A stretch of 64,000 nt of DNA from Roseovarius sp. TE539 (GCF_003298505.1 NZ_QNGB01000018.1:1-64000), one strand, 5' to 3'. Counted from the stretch's first letter, positions 29,499 through 38,758 are shown. Program-made: numbers and translations. The notes: a model not told the origin generated them from the sequence alone.

Positions 29499-30143
29499 AT
29501 GAAGAAAATTATGGCCATCACTGCCGCAACCGTCGCGGCGACACCTGCTCTCTCGCATCACCCGCTCGGCGGGATGCCAATGGAAACCCTCGCGCATGGC
29601 GTCTTGTCCGGTATCGGGCACCCTGTGCTCGGCTTCGATCACCTGTTCTTCGTTATCGCGATGGGTGTGGCGGCGCTGTTTACCGCGCACCGTTACCTGA
29701 CTCCCGCGGTCTATGTTGCCACAATGCTGGTGGGTTGCGGCCTGATGTATGCAGGGATCGGCATGCCGCTCAAGGAAACCTTCATTGCCATTTCGTTGCT
29801 GGCGATCGGCGGTGTTGTTCTGTCCGGTCGGGCGCTCGGGTCCGGGATCGCAGTGGTGCTTTTCGCCGCCTTCGGCCTGTTTCACGGGTCGGCCTTCGGC
29901 GGCAGCATCGCGGCACAGGAGGGCGGGGTCAACACGGCTGTCCTGGTCGGGTACCTGCTGGGCCTCGGCATCATTCAGTATGCCATCGCGGTGGCGGCGG
30001 GATGGATCGCCGAGAAAGGTCTGGGGACCGCCGAAGCCAGTTCGACCAACGCGCGTATTGTCGGGGCCATGGTGGCCGGGGTCGGGGTTTTCCTCTGCCT
30101 CGAAATCGTCGAGGGTCCGATCGTCGCGGCGATCACTGGCTGA
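29499..30143 (+). CDS. hupE: HupE/UreJ-family metal transporter, probably cobalt uptake
   Basis: A 214-residue membrane protein with a signal-like N-terminus, then 'SHHPLGGMPM' and 'GIGHPVLGFDHLFFVIAMGV', whose histidines and aspartate form the HPxxGxDH metal motif of HupE/UreJ proteins. About six helices follow, with 'FGLFHGSAFGGSI' containing another conserved His. Family members carry nickel or cobalt. Because it is the first gene after a cobalamin riboswitch and is followed by cobW and cobN, cobalt uptake is the likely role. The next gene, a His-rich exported protein, starts 62 bases later. Confidence 0.88.
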   Translation: MKKIMAITAATVAATPALSHHPLGGMPMETLAHGVLSGIGHPVLGFDHLFFVIAMGVAALFTAHRYLTPAVYVATMLVGCGLMYAGIGMPLKETFIAISLLAIGGVVLSGRALGSGIAVVLFAAFGLFHGSAFGGSIAAQEGGVNTAVLVGYLLGLGIIQYAIAVAAGWIAEKGLGTAEASSTNARIVGAMVAGVGVFLCLEIVEGPIVAAITG

Positions 30144-30205
30144 GCCCTTGAAATTGTGCCGGGCGGCTTGTTGGGGGCCGTCCGCTTCATTTGGTGCCAG
30201 ATGTC

Positions 30206-30700
30206 ATGACTAAATCCGTCAGGTTCATGATCATGGGGCTGCTCTTCGGGGCCGGTTTCGGCTTCTTGATCGGGACAACGGCAGGGCGACCGTCCTTGTC
30301 GCCGGAAACGCCACCGGGCCCCTCCCATGATCACAGCGCCCATGACCACGGCGAGGGCGAGCATGATCATTCGGCGATTACCGAGGTGGAGGGACCGCCG
30401 CCCGACCTGACGCTTGCTGTTCACCCGGATGGCGAACAGAGCCGCAACCTGCATATCGACGTGACCAATTTCGCTTTCGATCCCCAAGGCGTGAACGGTG
30501 TACACGTGCCCGGTCAGGGTCACGCACATGTTTATATAAACGGCGTCAAGCAGGCCCGCGCCTACGGACCATGGGTGCATCTGCACGCCCTGCCGCAGGG
30601 CAGGCACGACATCCGCGTCACGCTCAACGCGAATGACCACAGCCAGCTGGCCACCTCCGGCCAACCGATTGAAGCCACGACGACCGTGGTCATCGACTGA
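30206..30700 (+). CDS. Histidine-rich membrane-anchored or exported protein, unknown function
   Basis: A 164-residue protein. Residues 1-25 form a hydrophobic anchor or signal ('MTKSVRFMIMGLLFGAGFGF'). A linker holds 'HDHSAHDHGEGEHDH', a likely metal-binding segment. The C-terminal 105 residues look like a beta-sandwich domain with 'FAFDPQGVNGVHVPGQGHAH', 'VYINGVKQARAYGPWVHLHA' and a final 'EATTTVVID'. I do not recognise a characterised family. It lies between hupE and cobW in the B12-controlled operon, so a periplasmic cobalt scavenger or chaperone for HupE is the best guess. In-frame TTG (30191) and GTG (30194) codons are alternative starts. Confidence 0.75.
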   Translation: MTKSVRFMIMGLLFGAGFGFLIGTTAGRPSLSPETPPGPSHDHSAHDHGEGEHDHSAITEVEGPPPDLTLAVHPDGEQSRNLHIDVTNFAFDPQGVNGVHVPGQGHAHVYINGVKQARAYGPWVHLHALPQGRHDIRVTLNANDHSQLATSGQPIEATTTVVID

Positions 30701-30741
30701 CCGAAACCGGCACGCGCATAAAGGACAAGGATCCCGAGACC

Positions 30742-31812
30742 ATGCCCGCAAAAATACCCGCAACCGTCGTCACAGGCTTTCTTGGCGCCGGCAAGACGAC
30801 CCTGATCCGCCACCTGCTGGAAAATGCCGGCGGCAAGCGGATCGCGCTGATAATCAACGAATTCGGCGATCTTGGCGTTGATGGCGGCATCCTCAAGGGC
30901 TGTGGCATCGAGGGATGCGCCGAGGATGACGTGATGGAACTTTCCAACGGCTGCATCTGCTGCACCGTTGCCGAGGATTTCGTGCCTACGATTCAGAAGC
31001 TCCTCGATCGGGCGGAGCCGCCCGATCATATCGTGATCGAAACATCCGGTCTGGCACTGCCGCAACCGCTGGTCCGCGCCTTCAACTGGCCGGAGATCTC
31101 CACCCGTGTGACAGTGGACGGGGTTGTGGCGATGGTGGATGGCAAGGCCGTTTCGGATGGTCAATTCGCCCATGATGTGGACGCTGTCGATGCACAACGC
31201 AGGATGGACGACAACCTCGATCATGAAACTCCGCTGTCCGAGCTGTTCGCGGACCAGGTTGCCTGTGCCGACATGATCGTTGTCAACAAGTCCGATCTGC
31301 TGACGGAGGCCGAGGCCGAACTCCTGACGGGGCACCTGCGCGGACAAGCGCGTGATGGGGTGCAAGTTGTCCGCACAAGCATGGGCGCCCTTCCGGCGAA
31401 CGTTCTTCTGGGGCAGGGCAGCGGCGCGGAAACCGACATGGAGAAACGTCATGAACTCCATCACCACCACCATGATCACGACGACGATGATCCCGGTGAC
31501 CATGACCATGATCATGATCATGATCACGATGCTTTCGAGAGTTTCGTCGTCACCCGCGGCGAAATCACGGATCCGGACGACTTCGCGGCGCAGGTCGCCA
31601 GGGTGATTCGCACCCATGACATCCTGCGCCTCAAGGGGTTTGCAGCGGTACGGGGCAAGCCGATGCGCCTGACGTTGCAAGCGGTCGGGCCGCGCATCGA
31701 CAGCTATTTCGACCAGCCGCTGGCGGCGAACGAACCGCGCGAGACAAGGCTTGTGGTCATCGGACAGGCTGGCCTTGACCGTGGGGCGATCGAGACCGCC
31801 CTTTCGGCCTGA
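30742..31812 (+). CDS. cobW: CobW-family GTPase (cobalt chaperone for cobalamin synthesis)
   Basis: A 356-residue G3E GTPase. The P-loop GFLGAGKTT is at residues 12-20, and the metal motif CICC at 71-74 sits in 'LSNGCICCTV'. A long histidine/aspartate loop from about residue 234 to 266 comes before the CobW C-terminal domain. CobW is thought to deliver cobalt to the CobNST chelatase, which fits cobN just downstream. It starts 41 bases after the His-rich gene and overlaps the next gene by one base (TGATG). Confidence 0.93.
   Translation: MPAKIPATVVTGFLGAGKTTLIRHLLENAGGKRIALIINEFGDLGVDGGILKGCGIEGCAEDDVMELSNGCICCTVAEDFVPTIQKLLDRAEPPDHIVIETSGLALPQPLVRAFNWPEISTRVTVDGVVAMVDGKAVSDGQFAHDVDAVDAQRRMDDNLDHETPLSELFADQVACADMIVVNKSDLLTEAEAELLTGHLRGQARDGVQVVRTSMGALPANVLLGQGSGAETDMEKRHELHHHHHDHDDDDPGDHDHDHDHDHDAFESFVVTRGEITDPDDFAAQVARVIRTHDILRLKGFAAVRGKPMRLTLQAVGPRIDSYFDQPLAANEPRETRLVVIGQAGLDRGAIETALSA
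31498..31530 (+). repeat. Tandem Asp-His codon repeat inside cobW
   Basis: Eleven codons alternate GAC/GAT and CAT/CAC, giving a near-perfect 6-base GATCAT repeat. It encodes the metal-binding loop and could vary in length by slipped replication. Confidence 0.75.
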
Positions 31813-32282
31813 TGCTGACCATTGCCCGCACCGATCCGCGCAGCGACGGAGCGCGGCGCCTCCTGGAGGACAGCCACGCCATGATGCGTGCGCTTTTTCC
31901 GCCGGATCAGAATTACTTTCTCGACCTCGAGGCCCTCTGCGCGCCCGGCATTCATTTTTTCAGTGCCGCGGAAGACAGCAGGGTTCTGGGTACGGCGGCG
32001 CTCGTGGAAAGACCGGGTTACGGAGAGGTGAAATCGATGTTCACCGATCCGCAGGCCCGCGGGCGGGGCGTGGCGGGGGCATTGCTGCGCCGGATCGAGG
32101 ACCAGGCCCGCAGCCTTGACCTGCCGTGCCTGCGCCTCGAAACGGGCACCGTTCTGACCTCCGCGCTGCGACTTTATGAAAAGCACGGTTTCGTTGCGCG
32201 TGACATTTTCGGAGATTACAGGCCGAACGACAGCAGCGTTTACATGGAAAAACCTCTTCTCGTGCCCGCGCCCGATGCCTGA
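31812..32282 (+). CDS. GNAT-family N-acetyltransferase
   Basis: A 156-residue acetyltransferase. The acetyl-CoA pyrophosphate loop is 'DPQARGRGVAGALLRRIEDQ' (the R/Q-x-x-G-x-G/A pattern), with 'LYEKHGFVARDIFGDY' near the end, typical of GNAT motif B. The start codon overlaps the cobW stop, so it is translated with the cobalt operon, but the substrate is unknown and the link to B12 may be only positional. A gap of 129 bases separates it from cobN. Confidence 0.83.
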   Translation: MLTIARTDPRSDGARRLLEDSHAMMRALFPPDQNYFLDLEALCAPGIHFFSAAEDSRVLGTAALVERPGYGEVKSMFTDPQARGRGVAGALLRRIEDQARSLDLPCLRLETGTVLTSALRLYEKHGFVARDIFGDYRPNDSSVYMEKPLLVPAPDA

Positions 32283-32411
32283 AACGATACCGGACACCAT
32301 GCCACACGGGCAGTGCGCCCGGCGTCAGGGCCTCGGATCAGTACATGCGCGGTGCCTGATCGTTCCATTGCGCCGGCACAAACGCGGACATGACCGAAAG
32401 GCCCGTCACCC

Positions 32412-35400
32412 ATGCACTTGCTAGCCGCGACTCCCGGGGCCATCGACGACGGGCAGGAACCAGTCGACCCGGGACAGACACCCGCCGACCTGGTGGTGAT
32501 TTCCGCCGCCGACACCGAGCTCGCTGCCCTGAGCGCGGCACGGTCGGAAATGACCCTGCCACCGACGCTGAGACTGGCCAACCTGACCCACCTGCAGCAC
32601 CCGATGTCGGTTGATCTGCATCTGGAGGCCTGCGCCAGCCGGTCGCGCCTCGTGGTCGCGCGGGTGCTGGGCGGCACCGGCTACTGGCGCTATGGAACCG
32701 AGCAGTATGCCGCACGTTTGCGCGAGAGCGGCGTGCCGCTGGCGCTGCTGCCCGGCGATGACAATCCGGATGCCGAACTGCGCGATCTGTCCACCGTGAC
32801 AGACGAGGATTATGATGCGCTTTGGTCCTACCTGGTGGAGGGCGGCCCCGAGAATTCGATCAACATGCTGGCCTATGCCCGGGCGATGCTGGATGGCGGC
32901 GACAAGCCGGCCGTAGCGCGTCCCCTGCTGCGTGCCGGGGTTTACTGGCCCGGGGCGGGTATGGCTGATCTTTCAACCACGCGACAGGCCTGGCAGGAAG
33001 GCCGGCCGGTGGTGCCGTTGATATTCTACCGGGCACTGGTGCAGGGGGCAGGGCTCAATCCGATCAACAGGCTGGTGAAGTCACTTCTTCGCGAAGGGCT
33101 CAATCCGCTGCCTGTCTTCGTGGCGTCACTCAAGGATTCCGTTTCCGTGGCCACGCTTACAAGCCTTTTCGAGGCCGAGCCGCCATCGGTGATCCTCAAC
33201 GCCACCGCCTTCGCGGTCGGCTCCCCGCATGAGGGGCAGGACAGCGCCGAAAATCCATTGACGATCGCGGCGGCGCAGGGCGCGCCCGTCTTTCAGGTGG
33301 TGCTTGCCGGTTCATCCGAAGCGGCGTGGGAAGAGGGCCTGACCGGCCTCTCGGCCCGCGACATCGCGATGAACGTGGCGCTTCCCGAGGTTGACGGCCG
33401 GGTGCTGTCGCGTGCGGTCAGTTTCAAGGGCGAAGCGTTCCATGACGAGGCCACGCAATGCCCGATCGCCACGTACAGCGCACAGGGGGACAGGGTGGCC
33501 TTCGTCGCAACGCTTGTGGCGAACTGGGCACGTCTGCGCACCCTGCCCGCCCGGGACCGCAAGGTTGCGTTGATTCTGGCCAATTATCCCAACAAGGACG
33601 GTCGGCTGGCCAATGGCGTGGGGCTCGACACGCCTGCGGCCACGGTTCGCGCCCTGAAAGACCTGGAGACCGCGGGCTACCGGGTGAAGGGCGCCCCCGA
33701 GACACCGGAGGATTTGATGCGGTCGGTCATGGCCGGCCCGACGAACTGGCTTGCTGACAGGTCGGAGCGGCGTGGCGGTGTGCGGCTTGGCATGGCCGAT
33801 TATCAGATCGAGTACGGCCGTCTGCCCTGGGAACTCCGCGATGCTGTCGAAGCCCGCTGGGGCCGGCCCGAGGCGGATCCCTTTTATACCCCCGGCGACG
33901 TCGACTGCGGGCATTTCAGCCTTTCCGTACTGGAGTACGGAAACGTCGTGGTGGGGCTGCAGCCGGCGCGCGGCTATAATATTGATCCGACCGACACCTA
34001 CCATTCGCCCGACCTCGTTCCACCGCATAATTATCTGGCGTTCTACTTCTGGCTCCGGCATCGGTTCGGCGCCAACGCGGTCGTGCATATGGGCAAGCAC
34101 GGCAATCTCGAATGGCTGCCGGGCAAGGCCCTGGCGCTGTCCGGGACCTGCTGGCCAGAGGCCATTTTGGGGCCGATGCCGCATGTCTATCCCTTCATCG
34201 TCAACGACCCCGGAGAGGGCACGCAGGCCAAGCGGCGCACGCAGGCGGTGATTGTGGATCATCTCACGCCCCCGCTGACCCGCGCGGAAACCTACGGTCC
34301 GCTGCGCGACCTCGAGGCGCTCGTGGACGAATATTACGAGGCAGCGGGCGTCGACCCGCGGCGGATCGACCACCTGCGCCGGGAAATCCTGTCTCTCAGC
34401 GCAGCAACCGGGCTCGACAAGGATATCGGCATGTCGGGACAGGACGAGGATACCGATCTTGCACGGCTCGATGCCTATCTCTGCGAACTCAAGGAAGCAC
34501 AGATCCGTGACGGGCTTCACATCTTCGGGCAATCGCCCGAGGGGCGGCAATTCACCGATCTCGCCATCGCGCTGGCGCGCATTCCCCGTAGCGACGGCAA
34601 GGACGGGGACGCGTCACTCATCCGCGCGATGGCCGACGACCTGAACCTCGGGTTCGACCCTCTGGATTGCGACATGGCCCGACCGTGGACCGGGCCCAGA
34701 CCCGTCGAATTGACCGGGCTTACAGCCGATGCCTGGCGCAGCACGGGCGACACCGTCGAGCGGCTGGAGCTTCTGGCACAGCGCCACCTGGGGAATGAAC
34801 CCTCCGGCCTTCAGGTTCCCGGCCCGCGGACGGCTGCAGTTCTTGAAGAACTACAAACAGGAATTTTCCCTGCAATCCGTGCCTGCGGACCGCGCGAAAC
34901 CGATGGTCTGCTTACCGCGCTTTCAGGACATTTCGTGACCCCCGGACCATCGGGGGCACCAACGCGCGGGCGGCTGGATGTCCTGCCGACAGGGCGCAAC
35001 TTCTACTCCGTCGACAGCCGCGCCGTTCCAACGCCCACGGCATGGGCCCTGGGGTGGAAATCGGCCAACCTGCTGATCGAAAAGCACCTGCAGACCCATG
35101 GTGACTGGCCCCGCTCCATGCTGCTGACGGCGTGGGGTACGGCCAACATGCGCACCGGCGGCGACGACATCGCGCAGGCGATGGCGCTCATGGGCGTGAA
35201 ACCGCAATGGGATACCGCAAACCGCCGCGTGACCGGTATCGAAATCCTCCCGCAAGGCGTACTGGGCAGGCCGCGCGTCGACGTGACGCTCAGGATATCG
35301 GGGTTCTTCCGCGATGCGTTTCCGCAGCTCATAGCGCTGTTCGATTCGGCAGCACGGGCAGTCATGGACATGGACGAACCAGAAGACCTGAATCCGGCAG

Positions 35401-36137
35401 CCGCCCGTGCCAGGACCGAAGGCGCCAAGGCGCGGATCTATGGCGCCAAGCCTGGGGCCTATGGTGCCGGGCTGCAAGCAATGATTGACGAGCGGCTCTG
35501 GGCCGACCGCACCGATCTGGCCGAGGCGTACCTGACATGGGGCAGCTATGCCTATGGCGCGAAAGATGAGGGCACCCCGGATCGCGCAGGTCTTGAGGCA
35601 CGCCTTGGCGAGACAGAAGCGATCGTGCAGAACCAGGACAACCGCGAGCACGACATCCTCGACAGCGATGATTATTACCAGTTCGAAGGCGGCGCCGCGG
35701 CCGCCGTGAGCACCCTTCAGGGCCGCGACCGGCCGATATATCACAATGATCATTCCCGCCCGGAACGGCCAGTGATCCGAACCCTGGAAGACGAGATCGG
35801 GCGCGTTGTTCGGTCGCGGGTGGTCAATCCAAAATGGATAGAGGGCGTCAAGCGCCACGGCTACAAGGGCGCCTTCGAGATTGCCGCGACGGTGGACTAC
35901 CTTTTTGCCTTCGCCGCCACCACCGGCGTGGTACCCGGGCACCATTTCGACCTCGTCGAGGCGGCATTTCTGGAGGATGACGAGACCCGCGAGTTCATCG
36001 CGGATCACAACGCGCCGGCGCTGCGCGAGATCGCCGAACGCCTTGCCGAAGCGATCGAGCGCGGATTCTGGCTGCCGCGCTCGAACTCGGCACGCTCCCG
36101 GATCGAGGCTGCTCGACAGGGAGCTTCGACGCCCTGA
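32412..36137 (+). CDS. cobN: Cobaltochelatase subunit CobN
   Basis: A 1241-residue large subunit of the ATP-dependent aerobic cobaltochelatase, which inserts cobalt into hydrogenobyrinic acid a,c-diamide together with CobS and CobT. Regions typical of the CobN/BchH family include 'YFWLRHRFGANAVVHMGKHG' with 'NLEWLPGKALALSGTCWPEA', 'GIEILPQGVLGRPRVDVTLR' and 'DYYQFEGGAAAAVSTLQGRD'. The length is normal for CobN. It belongs to the unit under the cobalamin riboswitch unless an internal promoter exists in the 129-base gap before it. cobS and cobT are not in the window. Confidence 0.95.
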   Translation: MHLLAATPGAIDDGQEPVDPGQTPADLVVISAADTELAALSAARSEMTLPPTLRLANLTHLQHPMSVDLHLEACASRSRLVVARVLGGTGYWRYGTEQYAARLRESGVPLALLPGDDNPDAELRDLSTVTDEDYDALWSYLVEGGPENSINMLAYARAMLDGGDKPAVARPLLRAGVYWPGAGMADLSTTRQAWQEGRPVVPLIFYRALVQGAGLNPINRLVKSLLREGLNPLPVFVASLKDSVSVATLTSLFEAEPPSVILNATAFAVGSPHEGQDSAENPLTIAAAQGAPVFQVVLAGSSEAAWEEGLTGLSARDIAMNVALPEVDGRVLSRAVSFKGEAFHDEATQCPIATYSAQGDRVAFVATLVANWARLRTLPARDRKVALILANYPNKDGRLANGVGLDTPAATVRALKDLETAGYRVKGAPETPEDLMRSVMAGPTNWLADRSERRGGVRLGMADYQIEYGRLPWELRDAVEARWGRPEADPFYTPGDVDCGHFSLSVLEYGNVVVGLQPARGYNIDPTDTYHSPDLVPPHNYLAFYFWLRHRFGANAVVHMGKHGNLEWLPGKALALSGTCWPEAILGPMPHVYPFIVNDPGEGTQAKRRTQAVIVDHLTPPLTRAETYGPLRDLEALVDEYYEAAGVDPRRIDHLRREILSLSAATGLDKDIGMSGQDEDTDLARLDAYLCELKEAQIRDGLHIFGQSPEGRQFTDLAIALARIPRSDGKDGDASLIRAMADDLNLGFDPLDCDMARPWTGPRPVELTGLTADAWRSTGDTVERLELLAQRHLGNEPSGLQVPGPRTAAVLEELQTGIFPAIRACGPRETDGLLTALSGHFVTPGPSGAPTRGRLDVLPTGRNFYSVDSRAVPTPTAWALGWKSANLLIEKHLQTHGDWPRSMLLTAWGTANMRTGGDDIAQAMALMGVKPQWDTANRRVTGIEILPQGVLGRPRVDVTLRISGFFRDAFPQLIALFDSAARAVMDMDEPEDLNPAAARARTEGAKARIYGAKPGAYGAGLQAMIDERLWADRTDLAEAYLTWGSYAYGAKDEGTPDRAGLEARLGETEAIVQNQDNREHDILDSDDYYQFEGGAAAAVSTLQGRDRPIYHNDHSRPERPVIRTLEDEIGRVVRSRVVNPKWIEGVKRHGYKGAFEIAATVDYLFAFAATTGVVPGHHFDLVEAAFLEDDETREFIADHNAPALREIAERLAEAIERGFWLPRSNSARSRIEAARQGASTP

Positions 36138-36157
36138 CCGGCGCCATACAGTACGAC

Positions 36158-36185
36158 AGGCCCGCAGAATCACTCTGCCGGGCCT
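36158..36185. terminator. Hairpin between convergent cobN and lipoprotein gene
   Basis: AGGCCCG-CAGA pairs with TCTG-C-CGGGCCT around an ATCAC loop, with one bulge. It overlaps the last codons of the lipoprotein gene and may end transcription from both sides, although no T-run follows. Confidence 0.45.
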
Positions 36186-36574
36186 CGGGGAGAGACATGA
36201 CAGTCGAGTGTGCCGTACTCATCATCGGGCAGATAAAGATCGCAATCCAGATATAGCGGACGTGTCGGCACAGGCGGCGGGCCTTCCCCGCAGTCGAGAG
36301 CACCGATCATCACCGCCGCATCGCCACGAACGCGCGCCACCTTGCAACCGCTGACAGCCTGCATCGCCGCCACCGCACGCGGCGTCACGGCTTCCGGCCT
36401 CGGGGCCCATTCCGGTGTCAACCGGATCGCATGCGCGCGCTTTCCCTTGAGCCGCACATCGAAGACGCTTTGGTTCACGGCGACGCGCACCGCCTCCAGC
36501 CCGCCGAATTCCGGCGGGGGCATATCACAGGCCGCAAGGACCAGTGCCAGGCACAAAGGCGAAACACTGCGCAT
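36170..36574 (-). CDS. Putative lipoprotein of unknown function
   Basis: A 134-residue protein starting 'MRSVSPLCLALVLAACDMPP', a signal peptide ending in a lipobox (LAAC) with Cys16 as the lipidation site. The Asp after the cysteine is the inner-membrane retention residue in enterobacteria, but that rule may not hold here. The mature part contains four further cysteines, two of them in 'YLDCDLYLPDDEYGTLDCHV', that could form disulfides. I do not recognise a family. It is convergent with cobN and divergent from cobO. Confidence 0.72.
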   Translation of the reverse strand: MRSVSPLCLALVLAACDMPPPEFGGLEAVRVAVNQSVFDVRLKGKRAHAIRLTPEWAPRPEAVTPRAVAAMQAVSGCKVARVRGDAAVMIGALDCGEGPPPVPTRPLYLDCDLYLPDDEYGTLDCHVSPRGPAE

Positions 36575-36762
36575 GTGGCCCAGATTTGCCCATGAATGAT
36601 TAACAGGCTGTTTCGACATGCGTGTGCCGGATGCCGCAGGCCGGCATTCCGGCCGGGCCGACGCTTCTTCAACAATTCGTCGCGCAAGATCGAATACCTT
36701 GCGGACAATTATCGTGGCGGCTTATGTCTTGGCCTTGAACAACTGATCGGGAAGAGGCCGCG

Positions 36763-37371
36763 ATGACCGAAGATGCTGACCGCCATGCGATGAAAATGGC
36801 CAAGAAGAAGGCCGCTCGTGACAAGATCATGGCCACCAAGACGGACCGGAAGGGCCTGATCATCGTCCATACGGGCAAGGGCAAGGGAAAATCCTCGGCT
36901 GCTTTCGGGATGATCTTCCGCTGCATCGCGCATGACATGAAATGCGCGGTGGTGCAGTTCATCAAGGGCGGAATGTCCACCGGCGAACGGGACATGATCC
37001 TGGCGAAATTCCCCGATATCTGCGCCTTCCATACGATGGGTGAAGGATTCACATGGGAAACCCAGGACCGTGACCGCGACACCGAGATGGCGCAGGCGGC
37101 CTGGGAAAAGGCCAGGGAGCTGATCCGCGATGAAACCAACAAGATGGTGCTTCTCGACGAGATCAACATCGCGCTGCGCTATGATTACCTGGATATCGAC
37201 GAGGTGGTGCAGTTCCTTGCCGAGGAAAAACCCCACATGACCCATGTCGTGCTGACCGGGCGGAACGCCAAGGACGATCTGATCGAGATTGCCGATCTGG
37301 TGACAGAGATGGAACTGGTGAAGCATCCCTTCCGCTCCGGGATCAAGGCGCAGATCGGGGTGGAGTACTGA
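36763..37371 (+). CDS. cobO: Cob(I)yrinic acid a,c-diamide adenosyltransferase
   Basis: A 202-residue CobO/BtuR-type enzyme that attaches the 5'-deoxyadenosyl group from ATP to cob(I)alamin intermediates. The P-loop 'IVHTGKGKGKSSAAFGM' lies near residues 34-50. 'VVQFIKGGMSTGERDM', 'MVLLDEINIALRYDYLD' and 'VLTGRNAKDDLIEIADLVTE' are family-typical. It is 625 bases after cobN on the same strand, across the opposite lipoprotein gene, so it may use its own promoter. It is convergent with the first TetR regulator. Confidence 0.95.
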   Translation: MTEDADRHAMKMAKKKAARDKIMATKTDRKGLIIVHTGKGKGKSSAAFGMIFRCIAHDMKCAVVQFIKGGMSTGERDMILAKFPDICAFHTMGEGFTWETQDRDRDTEMAQAAWEKARELIRDETNKMVLLDEINIALRYDYLDIDEVVQFLAEEKPHMTHVVLTGRNAKDDLIEIADLVTEMELVKHPFRSGIKAQIGVEY

Positions 37372-37398
37372 AGCTGCCACGCCTGTGTCGGCCGCACA

Positions 37399-38022
37399 TC
37401 AATCCCGGGGCTGCAGCAGCCGCCGGTAGAGGTTGTCCAGAAACTCCGCCGCACCGGGATAAACCGGTGTATCGCCCATCAGTACCCTGACCTGCGCCTC
37501 GAAATCCGCGTAATGCTGCGTCGTGGCCCAGATCGAGAACAGGAGGTGATGAGGGTCGACCGGGGCAAGGCGACCGGTTGAGACCCATCCTTCGATCACC
37601 GCCACCGTCCGCGACACGAGCGGGCGCAGCACGGTATCCAGATGCGGGGTCATTCGTGGCGCGCCCTGCAGGATCTCGTTGGCGAAAAGGCGGCTCTCGC
37701 GCGGCAGTTCGCGCGACATCTCGAGCTTGCGATGGACGTAGTGCAGAAGCTCGTCCAGCGGATCGCCGTCCGGGTCGATTTCATGCAGGGGCGCAAGCCA
37801 GATATCCATGAGCTGGTTGAGAAGCGTGACATGGATGTCGGCCTTGCCATCGAAATAATAGAGAAGATTGGGCTTGCTCAACCCCGAGGCCGCAGCGATC
37901 TGATCCAGCGTCGCACCACGATAACCGTGCTGCGAAAAAACCTCGAGGGCCGCGTCGAGGATACGTTTGCGATTCCGCATCTGTATGCGGCTGCGTTTCT
38001 TGACAGGTTGCGGATCGTTCAT
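37399..38022 (-). CDS. TetR-family regulator, RutR-like (copy 1)
   Basis: A 207-residue regulator. The HTH region reads 'LEVFSQHGYRGATLDQIAAA' and 'SGLSKPNLLYYFDGKADI'. The C-terminal ligand domain has 'PVDPHHLLFSIWATTQHYAD', the same pattern as the second TetR gene beside it, so the two are paralogues. This domain type is found in RutR, which senses uracil and thymine. The start at 38022 (MNDPQPVKKRS) is chosen for family fit. It lies 71 bases downstream of the other copy on the same strand. Confidence 0.85.
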   Translation of the reverse strand: MNDPQPVKKRSRIQMRNRKRILDAALEVFSQHGYRGATLDQIAAASGLSKPNLLYYFDGKADIHVTLLNQLMDIWLAPLHEIDPDGDPLDELLHYVHRKLEMSRELPRESRLFANEILQGAPRMTPHLDTVLRPLVSRTVAVIEGWVSTGRLAPVDPHHLLFSIWATTQHYADFEAQVRVLMGDTPVYPGAAEFLDNLYRRLLQPRD

Positions 38023-38093
38023 TCGGGACTCCGGCCATACGGGCATCTTCCATCATGCGACAAATCCGGGCCGCGTGGAAGATCATGTCGGAA

Positions 38094-38735
38094 TCACTGC
38101 GCCGTGCGCGCCCCGATCCCGTTCAGGATGATCGTCTTGACCGAAGCCTTGGCGGCGGCCCATTCCTCATCCGAGAGCGGCCGACCGCCATTCAGGGTTT
38201 CGATCTGGTGCCCGAAATCGGCGTAATGCTGGGTTGTCGCCCAGAGCATGTAGAGAAGGTGGCGCGGATCGACGGGATCCATCAGCCCTTCGCGTATCCA
38301 GCGGTGGATCACCGCCATCCGGTCCTCGGTCCACTCGACGAGGGTCGTTTCGAGGTAATCCTGAATGACCGGGGCACGATGCATGACTTCCGAGGCCCAG
38401 ACCTTGGATCCAGCCGGGTGGCGGCGGCTGATCTCCATCTTGGCGTCAATGTACGCCCCGATCCCCTCGACAGGGTCCGATGCATCGTCAAAGATGTCCG
38501 CCGCCTGCAGCCATACATGAAAGATATCCTGAACCACCCGGCGATAAAGCGCCTCCTTGGTCGGGAAATAATAGTGCAGGTTCGCTTTGGGCAGACCGGC
38601 GAGATCCGCGATAAGCTGCATTGTCGCGCCGCCGAATCCGGCCTCGGCGAAAACTTTCTCGGCGGCATCGAGGATCAGGCGCTCGTTTTCCTGACGTATC
38701 TCCTTGCGGGAGAGCGGGCGTTGAGGCTGGACCAT
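38094..38735 (-). CDS. TetR-family regulator, RutR-like (copy 2)
   Basis: A 213-residue regulator with HTH 'EKVFAEAGFGGATMQLIADL' and 'AGLPKANLHYYFPTKEALYR', and a ligand domain containing 'PVDPRHLLYMLWATTQHYAD' and 'FGHQIETLNGGRPLSDEEWA', closely RutR-like. It is divergent from the pyrimidine catabolism operon; two operators resembling the RutR consensus lie in the 138-base space between them. It probably represses both itself and the operon until a pyrimidine is bound. Which of the two TetR copies binds which site is unknown. Confidence 0.88.
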   Translation of the reverse strand: MVQPQRPLSRKEIRQENERLILDAAEKVFAEAGFGGATMQLIADLAGLPKANLHYYFPTKEALYRRVVQDIFHVWLQAADIFDDASDPVEGIGAYIDAKMEISRRHPAGSKVWASEVMHRAPVIQDYLETTLVEWTEDRMAVIHRWIREGLMDPVDPRHLLYMLWATTQHYADFGHQIETLNGGRPLSDEEWAAAKASVKTIILNGIGARTAQ

Positions 38736-38758
38736 CGAAAATCGCCTTCAGAAATTTC

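Noticed and set aside
30562-31680. A 372-codon reverse-strand frame opposite cobW
   Set aside because: It contains a run of Ile/Met/Val created by the antisense of the Asp-His repeat and has no ribosome site or family match.
34923-36173. Long reverse frames opposite cobN
   Set aside because: Shadows of cobN; cobN has continuous family-like sequence on the forward strand.
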